Part shown: piece by piece, positions 44,383 to 53,861 of the stretch
Layout: each line of letters begins with the position of its first letter
Position numbering within the stretch: the stretch's first letter is position 1
From: Bog-756 sp963828385
GTDB taxonomy: Bacteria; Actinomycetota; Acidimicrobiia; Acidimicrobiales; RAAP-2
NCBI GenBank assembly: GCA_963828385.1
Contig: CAWHEF010000002.1
Coordinates: 2,232,001-2,296,000, forward strand
Direction: 5' to 3'
Length of the DNA: 64,000 nucleotides
Position numbers and translations under genes: made by a program
The notes under the pieces: model-generated
The model's input: the letters and a program-made list of their open reading frames with translations, nothing else
Database searches by the model: none
Told to the model about the DNA's origin: nothing

Positions 44383-45093
44383 ATGTTCCGCAAGACCGCC
44401 CACGTCTACGACCTGGTCTACCAAGCCTCAGGTAAGGACTACGCAGCCGAGTCCTCCACAATCCACGCGGTGATTCAAGCACGCAATCCGCGGGCGCGGA
44501 CTCTTTTGGACGTCGCCTGTGGGACCGGTGGTCACCTGCGTCACCTGAAAAGCGAATACGAGATAACCGGAGTCGACCTCGACCCCGAGATGCTTCGCGA
44601 AGCCCGAAAGCACCTTCCTGACACCCCGCTCGTCGAGGGCGACATGCGGACATTTCGGCTCGACGCCAGGTTCGATGCGGTCATTTGCCTCTTCAGCTCC
44701 ATCGGCTACATGGGCGATACCGAAGACCTCAATGCAGCGATCGCGACAATGGCGGCCCACCTCAATCCCGGGGGCGTTCTCGTGGTTGACGGATGGGTGA
44801 GGCCGGACGCCTGGAGAGGTGGAGGATCGATCCACGTCGAGGTAGGCACCAGTGATGAACTGAAGGTTGCCCGCGTCGGTCGCTCTTGGAAAGACGGGCC
44901 CACCACCCACTTGGAGATGCACCATCTCATCGCCACCCTGGAAGGGATCGAGCATCTCATCGACCATCACCGACTCACGTTGTTCACTACCGAGGAGTAC
45001 CTAGCGGCGTACCGAGCCGTCGGACTCCTCGTCGAGGTGGTTGAGAGCCCCATGGAAGGTCGGGATCGCTACATCGCCGTGAGGGCGTTTTGA
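44383..45093 (+). CDS. SAM-dependent methyltransferase, N,N-dimethyl-aminosugar type
   Basis: 236 residues. Begins MFRKTAHVYDLVYQASGKDY, with motif I LLDVACGTGGHLRHL, motif II GVDLDPEMLREARKHLP, VEGDMRTFRL and AVICLFSSIGYM, a pattern shared with DesVI/TylM1-type dimethyltransferases of aminosugars. GGAGGAG lies upstream of the ATG at 44383. The sugar substrate is only a family suggestion. Confidence 0.83.
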   Translation: MFRKTAHVYDLVYQASGKDYAAESSTIHAVIQARNPRARTLLDVACGTGGHLRHLKSEYEITGVDLDPEMLREARKHLPDTPLVEGDMRTFRLDARFDAVICLFSSIGYMGDTEDLNAAIATMAAHLNPGGVLVVDGWVRPDAWRGGGSIHVEVGTSDELKVARVGRSWKDGPTTHLEMHHLIATLEGIEHLIDHHRLTLFTTEEYLAAYRAVGLLVEVVESPMEGRDRYIAVRAF

Positions 45094-45202
45094 CCACCCA
45101 CATCGGACAAACCCGGTCGACACGCTCTCGCCCGACCATCTCGCATGGCGTCGCACTTCGCACGCCTGGCGTCCAACCCATTCTCACGAGGGAGGAGGAG
45201 CC

Positions 45203-45682
45203 ATGTCTCAGACTGCGGGGACAAGCCAGTCAGTCAACTGCGTTGCCTGCGCCCTCGCCGCGGGTGAACTGCCATTGCCTGGGGGTCTGATCTTCCGGAC
45301 GGAACACTGGCTGGTAGAGCACTGCGTAGGCCCACTTGGACTTGGAACCCTCATCGTCAAGCCGGAACGCCATGTGACGGCCGTCAATGGGCTCTCGCAA
45401 GCCGAGGCCAACGAACTCGGCCCCCTCCTCTGGCGGACGTCTTCTGTGGCGAGTTGTCTGGTCGAGTCTGAGCAGGTCTACAACTGCCTGTGGTCTCACG
45501 CTGGCGGCGTTCCGGTACACATCCACTACGTCATTCAGCCGGTCACCAAAGTGCAGATGACCTCCATGCGCTCATACGGTCCGCAGCTCCAGGTGGCCAT
45601 GTTCCTCACAGCAGAGGCACCACACATCGATGAGGTCGAGCGCATCGCCGACGAAGCCCGTCGGCTCTTCGACACGGAGTGA
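45203..45682 (+). CDS. HIT-family protein
   Basis: 159 residues. N-terminal CVAC zinc-type pair, then the HIT fold: LGTLIVKPERHVTAVNGLS and the active-site region VPVHIHYVIQP. The triad reads H-x-H-x-V, so the third His of HxHxHxx is Val while the nucleophilic middle His is kept; some nucleotide phosphorylases/transferases show this. Strong GGAGGAGG before the ATG at 45203. One base separates it from the kinase gene. Confidence 0.8.
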   Translation: MSQTAGTSQSVNCVACALAAGELPLPGGLIFRTEHWLVEHCVGPLGLGTLIVKPERHVTAVNGLSQAEANELGPLLWRTSSVASCLVESEQVYNCLWSHAGGVPVHIHYVIQPVTKVQMTSMRSYGPQLQVAMFLTAEAPHIDEVERIADEARRLFDTE

Positions 45683-45683
45683 G

Positions 45684-46331
45684 ATGAACAGCGAATCCCC
45701 CAGGCTAGTGCTCGTACTCGTGACCGGGCTTCCAGGAACCGGAAAGTCGACCATGGCCGAGGTGGCAGCCGAGACGCTGGCCGCGCCCACCCTCGCCCAC
45801 GACTGGACGATGAGTGGTCTACGACCATTTTTGAAGATACAGGCTGCCCTCGATGCGATGAATCCTTCCGGGCACCGCGATGTCGGCTGGTCAATCCTTC
45901 GTGCCCTTGCACGACAACAGATTCGGCGCGGTAGCTCGGTCGTGCTTGACGGTGTCGCCCGCGCAGCGGAGATCAAGCAATGCCGTGGGATGGCCCTCGA
46001 GGAGGGCGCTCAGTTGGTCGTGGTCATGACACAATGCGCCGCTCCAGAGATCCATCGGTCTCGGATCGAAGGCCGCGAGAGGTCGATACCGAACTGGTAC
46101 GAACTCGACTGGGACCACGTCGCGCAAGCGCGGGCTGGCTGGGAACCGATACAGGGGGCTGATGTTGTCCTGGACGCAGCCAATCAGCTCGAGGAAAACA
46201 CTACCCGTTTGCGCGAGGTGCTCGTTGCACTCCAAAGGCCGTCCGGGTCCGCCGCGCCGGGTCACCCACCCGCAGCTCCACCCCCGCTACCCTCGCCGGT
46301 GGTCGAGCAGTTGCGTCGTAGCCGGGAATGA
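45684..46331 (+). CDS. P-loop kinase-like ATPase
   Basis: 215 residues. Walker A GLPGTGKST (about 15-23), then a mobile lid region and SIPNWYELDWDHVAQARAGW, the organisation of AAA_33-type small-molecule kinases (chloramphenicol phosphotransferase, zeta-toxin or gluconate-kinase relatives). Pro-rich 20-residue tail. Forms an operon with the HIT gene (1 bp gap) and perhaps with the DNA methylase 9 bp downstream. Substrate unknown. Confidence 0.8.
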   Translation: MNSESPRLVLVLVTGLPGTGKSTMAEVAAETLAAPTLAHDWTMSGLRPFLKIQAALDAMNPSGHRDVGWSILRALARQQIRRGSSVVLDGVARAAEIKQCRGMALEEGAQLVVVMTQCAAPEIHRSRIEGRERSIPNWYELDWDHVAQARAGWEPIQGADVVLDAANQLEENTTRLREVLVALQRPSGSAAPGHPPAAPPPLPSPVVEQLRRSRE

Positions 46332-46340
46332 GGAGCAGGG

Positions 46341-47456
46341 GTGATCAAGTACATCGGCTCGAAGCGCAGGCTCGTGCCCATCCTCGGTGATCTCCTCGAG
46401 CGGTCCAGAGCCCGAACATCGCTCGACCTCTTCACCGGCACCACCCGGGTGGCACAGGAGTTCAAGCGACGCGGCGTGCACGTCACCGCGGTGGACACCG
46501 CTCGGTACTCGGAGATCTTCGGACGGTGCCACATCGCGTCGGACTCGGAGACGGTTGACCAACGGGAGCTGAGCGACGCACTCGCCTACCTCGCGTCCCT
46601 CCCCGGCCGTCCCGGCTACTTCACCGAGACGTTCTGTATCCGGTCCCGGTTCTTCCAGCCGTTCAACGGTGCCCGCATCGACTCCATTCGGGATGCCCTG
46701 GCGGACCAGTTCGCTGATAGTCCGCTCTACCCGGTCTTGCTCACCAGCCTCATCTACGGCGCCGACCGCGTCGATTCCACCACCGGCGTGCAGATGGCCT
46801 ATGTGAAACGGTGGGCACCGCGGTCGTTCAACCACCTCGAGCTGCGGCCGCCCGAGCTCCTGCCCGGAACGGGGACCATGATCCGCACCGACGCGCTCGA
46901 TGCCGTCTCGAGGCTGCACGGGGTGAACCTCGCCTATGTCGACCCGCCCTACAACCAGCACCGGTACTTCACCAACTACCACATCTGGGAGACACTGGTC
47001 GCCTGGGACGCGCCCGACTGCTACGGCACCGCCTGCAAGCGCGTGGACAGCAGGGACGAATCGACGAAGAGCGTGTTCAACTCGGCGCGGTCGATGCCCG
47101 ACGCGCTCCGGGATCTGATGGCCTCGGTGGAGGCCGACGTCACAGTGCTGTCTTACAACGACGAATCGTGGATCAGCCTCGACGAGCTCGTGAACATCGG
47201 CGCGTCCCACGGGCACGTCGTCGTTCTGGGCTTCGATTCGAAACGGTACGTGGGTGCGATGATCGGCATTCACAACCCTGACGGGGTAAAGGTCGGACGG
47301 GTCTCCCATCTCCGCAACATGGAGTACCTGGTGGTCACGGGACCGAGGTCCCTCGTGACCCACATGACCGCCCCTTACCGGCAGGCGGAAGTGACAGTTC
47401 GGGAACGGCGGCATCCCGAGAGCTCAGCGGCCAAGGTCGGAACCCTGCCCCCGTGA
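46341..47456 (+). CDS. D12-class N6-adenine DNA methyltransferase
   Basis: 371 residues. KYIGSKRRLVP (SAM/target motif of the D12 class), LDLFTGTTRVAQEF (motif I, F-x-G) and YVDPPYNQHRYFTNYH (catalytic motif IV DPPY). It would methylate adenine at a specific DNA sequence. No restriction endonuclease is beside it, so it appears to be an orphan methylase, possibly phage-derived. GTG at 46341 with GAGGAG upstream. Confidence 0.9.
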   Translation: MIKYIGSKRRLVPILGDLLERSRARTSLDLFTGTTRVAQEFKRRGVHVTAVDTARYSEIFGRCHIASDSETVDQRELSDALAYLASLPGRPGYFTETFCIRSRFFQPFNGARIDSIRDALADQFADSPLYPVLLTSLIYGADRVDSTTGVQMAYVKRWAPRSFNHLELRPPELLPGTGTMIRTDALDAVSRLHGVNLAYVDPPYNQHRYFTNYHIWETLVAWDAPDCYGTACKRVDSRDESTKSVFNSARSMPDALRDLMASVEADVTVLSYNDESWISLDELVNIGASHGHVVVLGFDSKRYVGAMIGIHNPDGVKVGRVSHLRNMEYLVVTGPRSLVTHMTAPYRQAEVTVRERRHPESSAAKVGTLPP

Positions 47457-47534
47457 AGGGAGCCGAAGCAGGCGCTCACGTCGAAGCGGGGAAAGGGACC
47501 CACGTCCTCGGAAACACGCCCGAGATGCGAGGGA

Positions 47535-47990
47535 TCAGCCTTTCGCCCGTCGAGGTCCAAACGGATTGCTGATGAGCAACCCACCGACGCGTCGGTCATG
47601 TTGCAGGTCCTCGGAGAGAAGCGTCCGGGCACCCAGCTGCTGAGCGGAGACGATGATCAGCGCATCCCAGAATGACAGTCGCTGGTGATCCTCGAGTTCG
47701 GAGGCGCTTCGTACGTCATCGACTCCAGGCCGGTGGACCGGCCACGCCCGGTACGTGTCGATCACCTCGCGGGCGGTTCGCTTCTCCAGTGGCTTGGGCA
47801 ACTTTCGAGTGACGGTCACGTAGAACTCCTGCAGGACCTGGATGCTCACAGTTCCAGTACGTGATCCCCACAGGTCACCGAGGATCGACCGAGCCGTCTC
47901 GCCCTTCTGGCCCGCATCGGTGTCGTATGCGTAGACGAGAATGTTGGTGTCCACGAAGATGCGGTCATCGCTGATCCGGTCATCGGTCAT
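47535..47990 (-). CDS. PIN-domain toxin (VapC-like ribonuclease)
   Basis: 151 residues. IFVDTNILVYAYD holds the first catalytic Asp, QVLQEFYVTVTRK the acidic middle site, and LSFWDALIIVSAQQLGARTL the third and fourth (D, then SEDLQHDR). Expected metal-dependent RNase. Overlaps the putative antitoxin by 11 bp, as usual in toxin-antitoxin pairs. Confidence 0.88.
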   Translation of the reverse strand: MTDDRISDDRIFVDTNILVYAYDTDAGQKGETARSILGDLWGSRTGTVSIQVLQEFYVTVTRKLPKPLEKRTAREVIDTYRAWPVHRPGVDDVRSASELEDHQRLSFWDALIIVSAQQLGARTLLSEDLQHDRRVGGLLISNPFGPRRAKG

Positions 47991-48210
47991 GGAGCGACTC
48001 GCGGTCTGACAGCGGTCCGCCGCCGAGGTGGAAACCGCGCTCCAGCTGGTGGACTGCCGTTTGCTGTGCCCGCTCGTAGACGTCGTCTTCGGCGACCAAC
48101 CGTTCGATCTCGCCAGCCACGAGCCGACTGAGGGAGGTGGAGCGGCGGGCGCCGAGCACTTTCGCCTTGTGAACGGTCGACCGAAGGGGCGTCGAGCATG
48201 AGCGAGTCAC
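47980..48210 (-). CDS. Putative antitoxin partner of PIN toxin
   Basis: 76 residues from a GTG at 48210. HKAKVLGARRSTSLSRLVAG is a ribbon-helix-helix-like DNA-binding stretch of antitoxins; the rest, LVAEDDVYERAQQTAVHQLE and onward, is a toxin-binding helix. The first 12 residues (with Cys and Ser) do not look like the usual beta strand, and an ATG in another frame sits nearby, so a frameshift or different start is possible. Confidence 0.65.
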   Translation of the reverse strand: MTRSCSTPLRSTVHKAKVLGARRSTSLSRLVAGEIERLVAEDDVYERAQQTAVHQLERGFHLGGGPLSDRESLHDR

Positions 48211-48299
48211 GCAGCTGGGCGCGAGGTCGACGCCCTCAAGATGGCCCGTGATGGAAGCATCGTCCCCGGCGCGAAAGGGCCGGCCGACTGCTGGGTTGA

Positions 48300-49526
48300 C
48301 TACCCGGCGTCGGGCTGTTCTGCCGCGTCGATCTTCTCGGCCTCTGCTGCCTGGTCCTCCTCGGCAGCAGAAAGTCCCAGGGACAGGCGCGCCTTGCGTG
48401 CCCGGCCCGGCCACACCGAGACAGACCCGACGACCTCCACCCACACCCGTTGACCTTCGGTGAAGGTGTGCTCACCGGGCACCCGAGCCAGCAGCACCGA
48501 TCGCTCGGAATCGTCGACGGCGACCCGAACCAATGCGTCGTGGCCGAAGTATTGCGTGTCGACGACCGTAGCCTCCGTCGCCCCCTCGATCGGCTGGGAG
48601 TCGAGCACCAGCTGCTCGGGTCGAACCAGGAGCTGGCCGAGACCCTCATCCACCCCGGCGGGCTGTCGGCCGGGGTGGCCCATGCGCTCGCCGACCGCGC
48701 CCCCGCCATCGGCCGACGGAGCCCTTCGGAGGGGGACGGCGCCGAGGACGCTGATGGCGCAGCCTCCTCTGACCTCGGCTGGCAGGACGTTCGCCTCCCC
48801 GATGGAGGTGGCCGCCTCGAGGTCGGGAGGCTCGTGATAGAGCCCATGGGGATCGGACTGGGCCACCACCCGTCCCTCCCGCAATACGACGATCTGGTCC
48901 GAGACGGCGAGCGCCTCGTCCTGGTCGTGGGTCACGAGGATCGCCGTCGTCCCCGTGTCCTCCAGGATGCGGGTCACGTCGCGCCGCAGGCCGGCCCGCA
49001 ATGACGCGTCGAGCGAGGAGAACGGCTCGTCCAAGAGGACGACGCTGGGCCGGATGGCGAGGGCGCGAGCGAGCGCCACCCGCTGTTGCTGGCCCCCCGA
49101 CAGCTGGTGGGGGAACCTCCGGGACAGTCGTGTGAGCCCGGTCATCTCGAGCAGCTCCGCAACCCGAGCGTGGCGTCCCGAGCGAGGGAGCCCGAATCCG
49201 ATGTTGGAGCTCACGTCGAGGTGGGGGAAGAGGCTCCCCTCCTGGGGGACGTACCCGAGGCGTCTGGCCTCGGGGGGGACGTGGCGGCCGGTGTCCTCGA
49301 CCACCGCCCCGCCGATGGAGATGGAGCCCTCCTCGGGGCGCTCGAAGCCGGCGAGCAGCCGGAGCAGCGTGGTCTTGCCACTTCCCGACGGTCCGAGGAT
49401 GGTGGTGACCGAGCCTTCGGGAACCACGAGGTCCACCTGGCGCAGCACAGGCTGGGAGCCGAACCGCTTCGAGATGCCCCGGACGACGATCCCAGCTGAC
49501 GCGTCCTCGGCTCCCCGGACGCTCAT
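48300..49526 (-). CDS. fbpC: Fe(III)-type ABC transporter ATP-binding protein
   Basis: 408 residues. Walker A LGPSGSGKTT, Q-loop YVPQEGSLFPHL, signature LSGGQQQRVALARAL, Walker B VVLLDEPFSSLD and switch VTHDQDEAL. The C-terminal TOBE-type region starts near residue 265. Powers iron(III) (or similar small ligand) import together with the next two genes. ATGA overlap with the permease. Confidence 0.9.
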   Translation of the reverse strand: MSVRGAEDASAGIVVRGISKRFGSQPVLRQVDLVVPEGSVTTILGPSGSGKTTLLRLLAGFERPEEGSISIGGAVVEDTGRHVPPEARRLGYVPQEGSLFPHLDVSSNIGFGLPRSGRHARVAELLEMTGLTRLSRRFPHQLSGGQQQRVALARALAIRPSVVLLDEPFSSLDASLRAGLRRDVTRILEDTGTTAILVTHDQDEALAVSDQIVVLREGRVVAQSDPHGLYHEPPDLEAATSIGEANVLPAEVRGGCAISVLGAVPLRRAPSADGGGAVGERMGHPGRQPAGVDEGLGQLLVRPEQLVLDSQPIEGATEATVVDTQYFGHDALVRVAVDDSERSVLLARVPGEHTFTEGQRVWVEVVGSVSVWPGRARKARLSLGLSAAEEDQAAEAEKIDAAEQPDAG

Positions 49527-51202
49527 GGCGCCGCCGCCCTGTGGGGAAGCCGGTCGAAGTAACGGCCGAGCACGTAGCTGGGCACGGCGGCGATGCCGAT
49601 CATCAACAACGCGAACGGAGCCGCCTGCCCGTAGGCCAGGTTCTGCTGGTAGCTCCAGAACTGGGTGGCGAGCGTCTGTACGCCGGTGGGCACGAGGATC
49701 AGGGTAGCGGTGAGCTCGGTCACCGCCGAGAGGAAGACCAGGCAGAAGGCGGCTGCGAGGCCGGGGCCGACCAGCGGCCGCGTCACCCTCCAGAACACAG
49801 CCAGCCGCCCCTGTCCGAGCGAACGGGCCACGTCTTCCAGCCCGACCGGCGCTCTCGTCACCGAGGCCCGCACTCCGACCAGCGCCAGGGGGAAGAACAT
49901 GATGGCGTAGGCGACGACGAGCATCGGTGCCGTCTGGTACCAGAGGCCCCCCGCGTACTGCTCGCTGAAGTAGGCGAGCGAGAGGGCGATGACCACCCCC
50001 GGCATGGCCAGGACGAGGTAGGTGCTTCGCTCCACCAACCGGTGGAGCCGACCGTCATGGCGGATGGCCAGGATGGCCACGGGGAGGGCCATGGCCGTGG
50101 AGATGGCGGCGGCACAGGCGCTGTAGAGGCCGGTGTGCCAGGTGGCGGACACGATCGAAACGCCCTCGAGAACGTGCTCGGGCCCGGTCGCCCACCAGTA
50201 GCTGGCGGAGCCGACCGGGACGCCCAGGGCCAGCCCGGCGAGGACGGTGACGGCGAGCAGTGCCGGTGCCTTCCAGGCTCCGAGCCGCTGACGACTGGCC
50301 CGTCTCTGCGCCATCCGGTCGACGCGGCTCACCCGGCCTCGACCACCGCCCATCGACTCACCGGTCAGCACGACGAGGCCGAGGACGATGAGGACGAGGG
50401 ACAGCGCGCACGCCGTCGCCACGTTGAACGAGATCGAGAACTCGGTGAAGATCGCCGTGGTGAAGGTGCGGTAGCCGAGGATCTCGAAGGCGCCGTACTC
50501 GGCCAGGAGCACGAGCACCACGAGCAGGCTCCCTCCGAGGATGGCGGTCCGGGCCTGGCCGACGGTGATCCGCCAGAACGTCTCGAGGCGGCCGGTCCCG
50601 AGGCTCCGGGCCACCTCCTCCTGGGCCGGGTCGGCGTTGCGGAGGCTCGAGGCCACGGGGAGGTAGACGAGCGGATAGACGGCCAGGGTCATGACGAGGA
50701 CCGCGCCCCAGTAGCCGGAAACCGATGTCGAGAGGGACGCCCACCCGAAGCTCACGACGAAGTCGGGAATGGCCATGGGGATGACCAAGAGGACGGCCCA
50801 GACTCCACGGCCGGGAAGGTCGGTCCGCTCGACGAGCCACGCCGCGCCGGTGCCGATGACGGCGCACAGGGCGGCCACCACCACCGCCAGCCTGATGGTG
50901 TTCCAGAGGAGCGAGAGGGTTAGGGGGCGCCAGATGAGATGGACCACCTTCGAGACGCCCGCACCCTGCGCTTCCACGAGCAGGAAGACGAGCGGCACCA
51001 CGAGCACGAGCGCCACGAGCAGGCTGGCGAGCAAGAGCCCGGTGGGCCTCGTCGGTCGGCGTGCGGAACGACGGAGCCCTCCGTCGTGACCCGGACCCCC
51101 GGATGGCGTCGGCACCCATCGGGAGTTCGGTTCGGTGGTGACGGCGCCGGATGCCATGACGGGTTTGAGGGTCACGTCACCGGGACCGGTGACATCGGTC
51201 AC
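49523..51202 (-). CDS. fbpB: Fe(III)-type ABC transporter permease, fused two-half
   Basis: 559 residues, about 12 membrane helices in two homologous halves, each with an EAA-like loop (EEVARSLGTGRLETFWRITV and LEDVARSLGQGRLAVFWRVT), as in FbpB/SfuB permeases where one chain forms the whole channel. GTG at 51202 overlaps the stop of the binding-protein gene. Confidence 0.92.
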   Translation of the reverse strand: MTDVTGPGDVTLKPVMASGAVTTEPNSRWVPTPSGGPGHDGGLRRSARRPTRPTGLLLASLLVALVLVVPLVFLLVEAQGAGVSKVVHLIWRPLTLSLLWNTIRLAVVVAALCAVIGTGAAWLVERTDLPGRGVWAVLLVIPMAIPDFVVSFGWASLSTSVSGYWGAVLVMTLAVYPLVYLPVASSLRNADPAQEEVARSLGTGRLETFWRITVGQARTAILGGSLLVVLVLLAEYGAFEILGYRTFTTAIFTEFSISFNVATACALSLVLIVLGLVVLTGESMGGGRGRVSRVDRMAQRRASRQRLGAWKAPALLAVTVLAGLALGVPVGSASYWWATGPEHVLEGVSIVSATWHTGLYSACAAAISTAMALPVAILAIRHDGRLHRLVERSTYLVLAMPGVVIALSLAYFSEQYAGGLWYQTAPMLVVAYAIMFFPLALVGVRASVTRAPVGLEDVARSLGQGRLAVFWRVTRPLVGPGLAAAFCLVFLSAVTELTATLILVPTGVQTLATQFWSYQQNLAYGQAAPFALLMIGIAAVPSYVLGRYFDRLPHRAAAP

Positions 51203-52239
51203 AGCAGGCCGGTCTGCTGGAGGAGCGAGATGGCCCCCGACCCGTCGCCGAGCTGGGAGATGGTGATCGGATTGGGTTGGAGCTGCGAGAAGGGAGTCTC
51301 GGGGGCGCCGGGCTGCACCCCGTCGGCCAGGGGATACTCGAAGCTGAGCGACCGGGCGATGATCTCCTGTCCGGACTTCGACACCAGGAAGGCCAGGAAC
51401 TTCTGGGCTCCGGAAGGGTTCTTCGATGACTTCAACGCCGCCACTCCCGACACGTTGATCACGTACCCGGGGTCACCGGGCGCGAAGTAGGCGATCTTGG
51501 AATGGACGTTGGCCGCTCCGATCTCGGCCCGCATCCGGTACCAGTAGTACTGGTTGACGATCCCGAAGGCCACGGCCCCCCGGTTGATCTGGTTGGCGAC
51601 CGTCTCGTTGTCCGGGTAGATGTGGCCGGAGGCGTTCGCCTTGAGCCCGTCCAGCCACGAAATGGTCCGGCCCTTCCCGTACGTCTGCTCGACCGAGGTG
51701 ACGATGGGCTGGAAGTCGGTTTCCCCTCCGGCGAGCGCCACCTTTCCCCGGTACCGCTGATCCGCCATTTGGAGGACGGACGTCGGCAGCTGAGACGCCG
51801 AGATCAGCCCGGGGTTGTACATGAGCACACTGACCCGTGCCGATACCCCCACCCAGTCGCCCCGTGGCGAGTTGAAGCGGCTGGGAATGTTGGCCAGCGT
51901 CGACGGCTCGACCGGCGCCAGGAGCCCCTTGTTCTGCAGGTACTCGAGCGGTGGGGAGTTCTCGGTGAAGAACACGTCGGCCCGGGGATGGGACTTCTCG
52001 GCCACGATCTCATCAGCGAAGGTGTCCTCGTCGTTGTATCGCACGTTGACAGCGATCCCGGTCTGCTTCTCGAACGCGCTGATCAAGGACTGGGTGGTCT
52101 GCTGATGCTGCCCGCTGTAGAGGGTGATCGATCCGGACGAGGCCCCGCTCGAGCTTCCGCAGGCGGTGAGGAGCGCGGCTGCACAGCAGAGCGCCGCAGC
52201 GCCGACGAGCGCTGCCCGGAAGGGTCGCCACCTGGTCAT
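51199..52239 (-). CDS. fbpA: Fe(III)-binding lipoprotein of ABC transporter
   Basis: 346 residues. Signal peptide with lipobox LLTAC (Cys about 28), then GSITLYSGQHQQTTQSLISA, the FbpA/AfuA entry. Paired tyrosines in FGIVNQYYWYRM match the iron-ligand Tyr pair. It would collect ferric iron outside the membrane. ATG at 52239; the IdeR-like box 160 bp upstream fits iron repression. Confidence 0.9.
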   Translation of the reverse strand: MTRWRPFRAALVGAAALCCAAALLTACGSSSGASSGSITLYSGQHQQTTQSLISAFEKQTGIAVNVRYNDEDTFADEIVAEKSHPRADVFFTENSPPLEYLQNKGLLAPVEPSTLANIPSRFNSPRGDWVGVSARVSVLMYNPGLISASQLPTSVLQMADQRYRGKVALAGGETDFQPIVTSVEQTYGKGRTISWLDGLKANASGHIYPDNETVANQINRGAVAFGIVNQYYWYRMRAEIGAANVHSKIAYFAPGDPGYVINVSGVAALKSSKNPSGAQKFLAFLVSKSGQEIIARSLSFEYPLADGVQPGAPETPFSQLQPNPITISQLGDGSGAISLLQQTGLL

Positions 52240-52398
52240 GAGCACACCGTCACGTCGATCATCTCGACCTTTCGAACGCCACCGGGCAAGCCGCCGGTCC
52301 AGTGCCCCGGCCGGGCACCGGTCGGCCCCGCGCCCCACTGGTGAACTGCTTCACGTGCCGGTCGCAGGAGCGCCCGCCAAAGGAAGAACGACCACAAT

Positions 52399-52417
52399 TT
52401 AGGTAAGCCGAACTTAT
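52399..52417 (-). promoter_or_regulatory. IdeR/DtxR-like iron box
   Basis: TTAGGTAAGCCGAACTTAT matches the DtxR-family 19-bp consensus (TTAGGTTAGCCTAACCTAA) at 15 positions and lies in front of fbpA, 160 bp from its ATG. Confidence 0.75.
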
Positions 52418-52443
52418 GCGTCAAGGCTGGCCTGGTACGGACC

Positions 52444-53695
52444 TCAGGCCCCGAAGCGCCCGGCGCTCCCCGTCGAGTAGGCGCTCTCCCCGTGGTGGAC
52501 GAGGTCGAGGCCCCGGGCCTCGACGTCCTCGCTCACCCGCAGGCCCATGGTGGCATCGACAACCTTGGCGATCACCCAGGTCGCCCCGAAGCAGAACACC
52601 ACGGCGACCACGGTCGCCAGCAGTTCCAGTCCGAAGAGGTGGAACCCACCCCCGGTGAACAGGCCGTCGGCGCCGGCAGGGTTCACCGAACGGGTGGCGA
52701 AGCAGCCCGAGGAGCACCATTCCGACGATCCCACCGATGCCGTGCACGCCGAGGACGTCGAGCGAGTCGTCGTAGCCCAGCTTGAACTTGAACCGGACCG
52801 CCCACGCGCACACCGGTCCGGCGACCGCCCCGACGACCAGGGCGGCCATGGGCGCCACGTACCCCGCACAGGGGGTGATGGCCACCATGCCGGCCACCGC
52901 CCCGGAGGCGGCGCCCAGGGTCGTCGGGAAGTGCTCTCTCACCCGTTCGAAGACCACCCACCCGAGCAGGCCGGCCGCCGCCGCCAGCTGGGTGTTCACG
53001 AAGGCGTGGACGGCCACGTCATTGGCGCCGAGGGCGGAGCCGGCGTTGAACCCGAACCACCCGAACCAGAGGATCCCGGCACCGAGGAGCGAGAGCGGCA
53101 CAGAGTGGGGAGCCATCGCCTCGCCCGGCCAGCCTCGCCGTCGACCGAGCACGAGCACGATGGCGAGGGTCGAGAACCCCGAGTTGATCTCGACCACCGT
53201 GCCCCCGGCGAAGTCGAGCACACCCCGATGGGCGAGCCAGCCGGTGGGGCTGAACACCCAGTGGGCCAGCGGGACGTAGACGACGACCAACCACACGACG
53301 ATGAACACCACGAACGAAGGGAACCGGATCCGGTCGACGGTCCCGCCGCTGATGAGGGCGGCGGTGATCACGGCGAACATCATCTGGAAGACCATGACGG
53401 CGAGCGGCGAGACGAGAAGCCCGTGGAACCCGGGCAGTGACCGGTCCAGGTTGGCCAGGCCGGCCAGATGGAGGGTGCCGAGCAGGCCGCCCCCGGCATC
53501 GGGACCGAAGGCCAGGCTGAACCCGGCGACGGCCCAGACCACGGTGACCAAGCCCATGCAGATGAACGACTGCATGATGACCGAGAGGACGTTTTTGGCT
53601 CGGACCATGCCGCCGTAGAAGAGGGCGAGACCGGGGGTCATGAACAGCACCAGCGCCGCGCTCACCAGGACCCAGGCGGTATTACCGGCGTTCAC
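52444..53695 (-). CDS. amt: Ammonium transporter, apparent frameshift
   Basis: Amt/MEP/Rh channel of about 416 residues if repaired. Eleven hydrophobic helices; DFAGGTVVEINSGFSTLAIV (helix with the pore His region), WFGWFGFNAGSA (Amt signature) and DVLGVHGIGGIVG (second conserved His). Translation runs in one frame to LLGLL and resumes in another as FATRSVNPAGADGLFTGGGF and FGATWVIAKVVDATMGLRVS, ending at 52444. One extra base near 52699-52704 explains it. GTG at 53695 after GGAGGG. No GlnK gene follows. Confidence 0.85.
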
Positions 53696-53861
53696 GTTCC
53701 CTCCAGAGACAGGTCGGACAGAAACAGGTCGGACGAAGCGAGCAGATCGGCGCACACGGTACGCCACGCCGGCCTCGACGGCCTGCTGGTTCAGTCGGGT
53801 CCGGCCGGTCGGCCCCTCAGCGGTGCAGCGGGTAGGCGGGTGAGCCGACCCGGCTCCCGAG

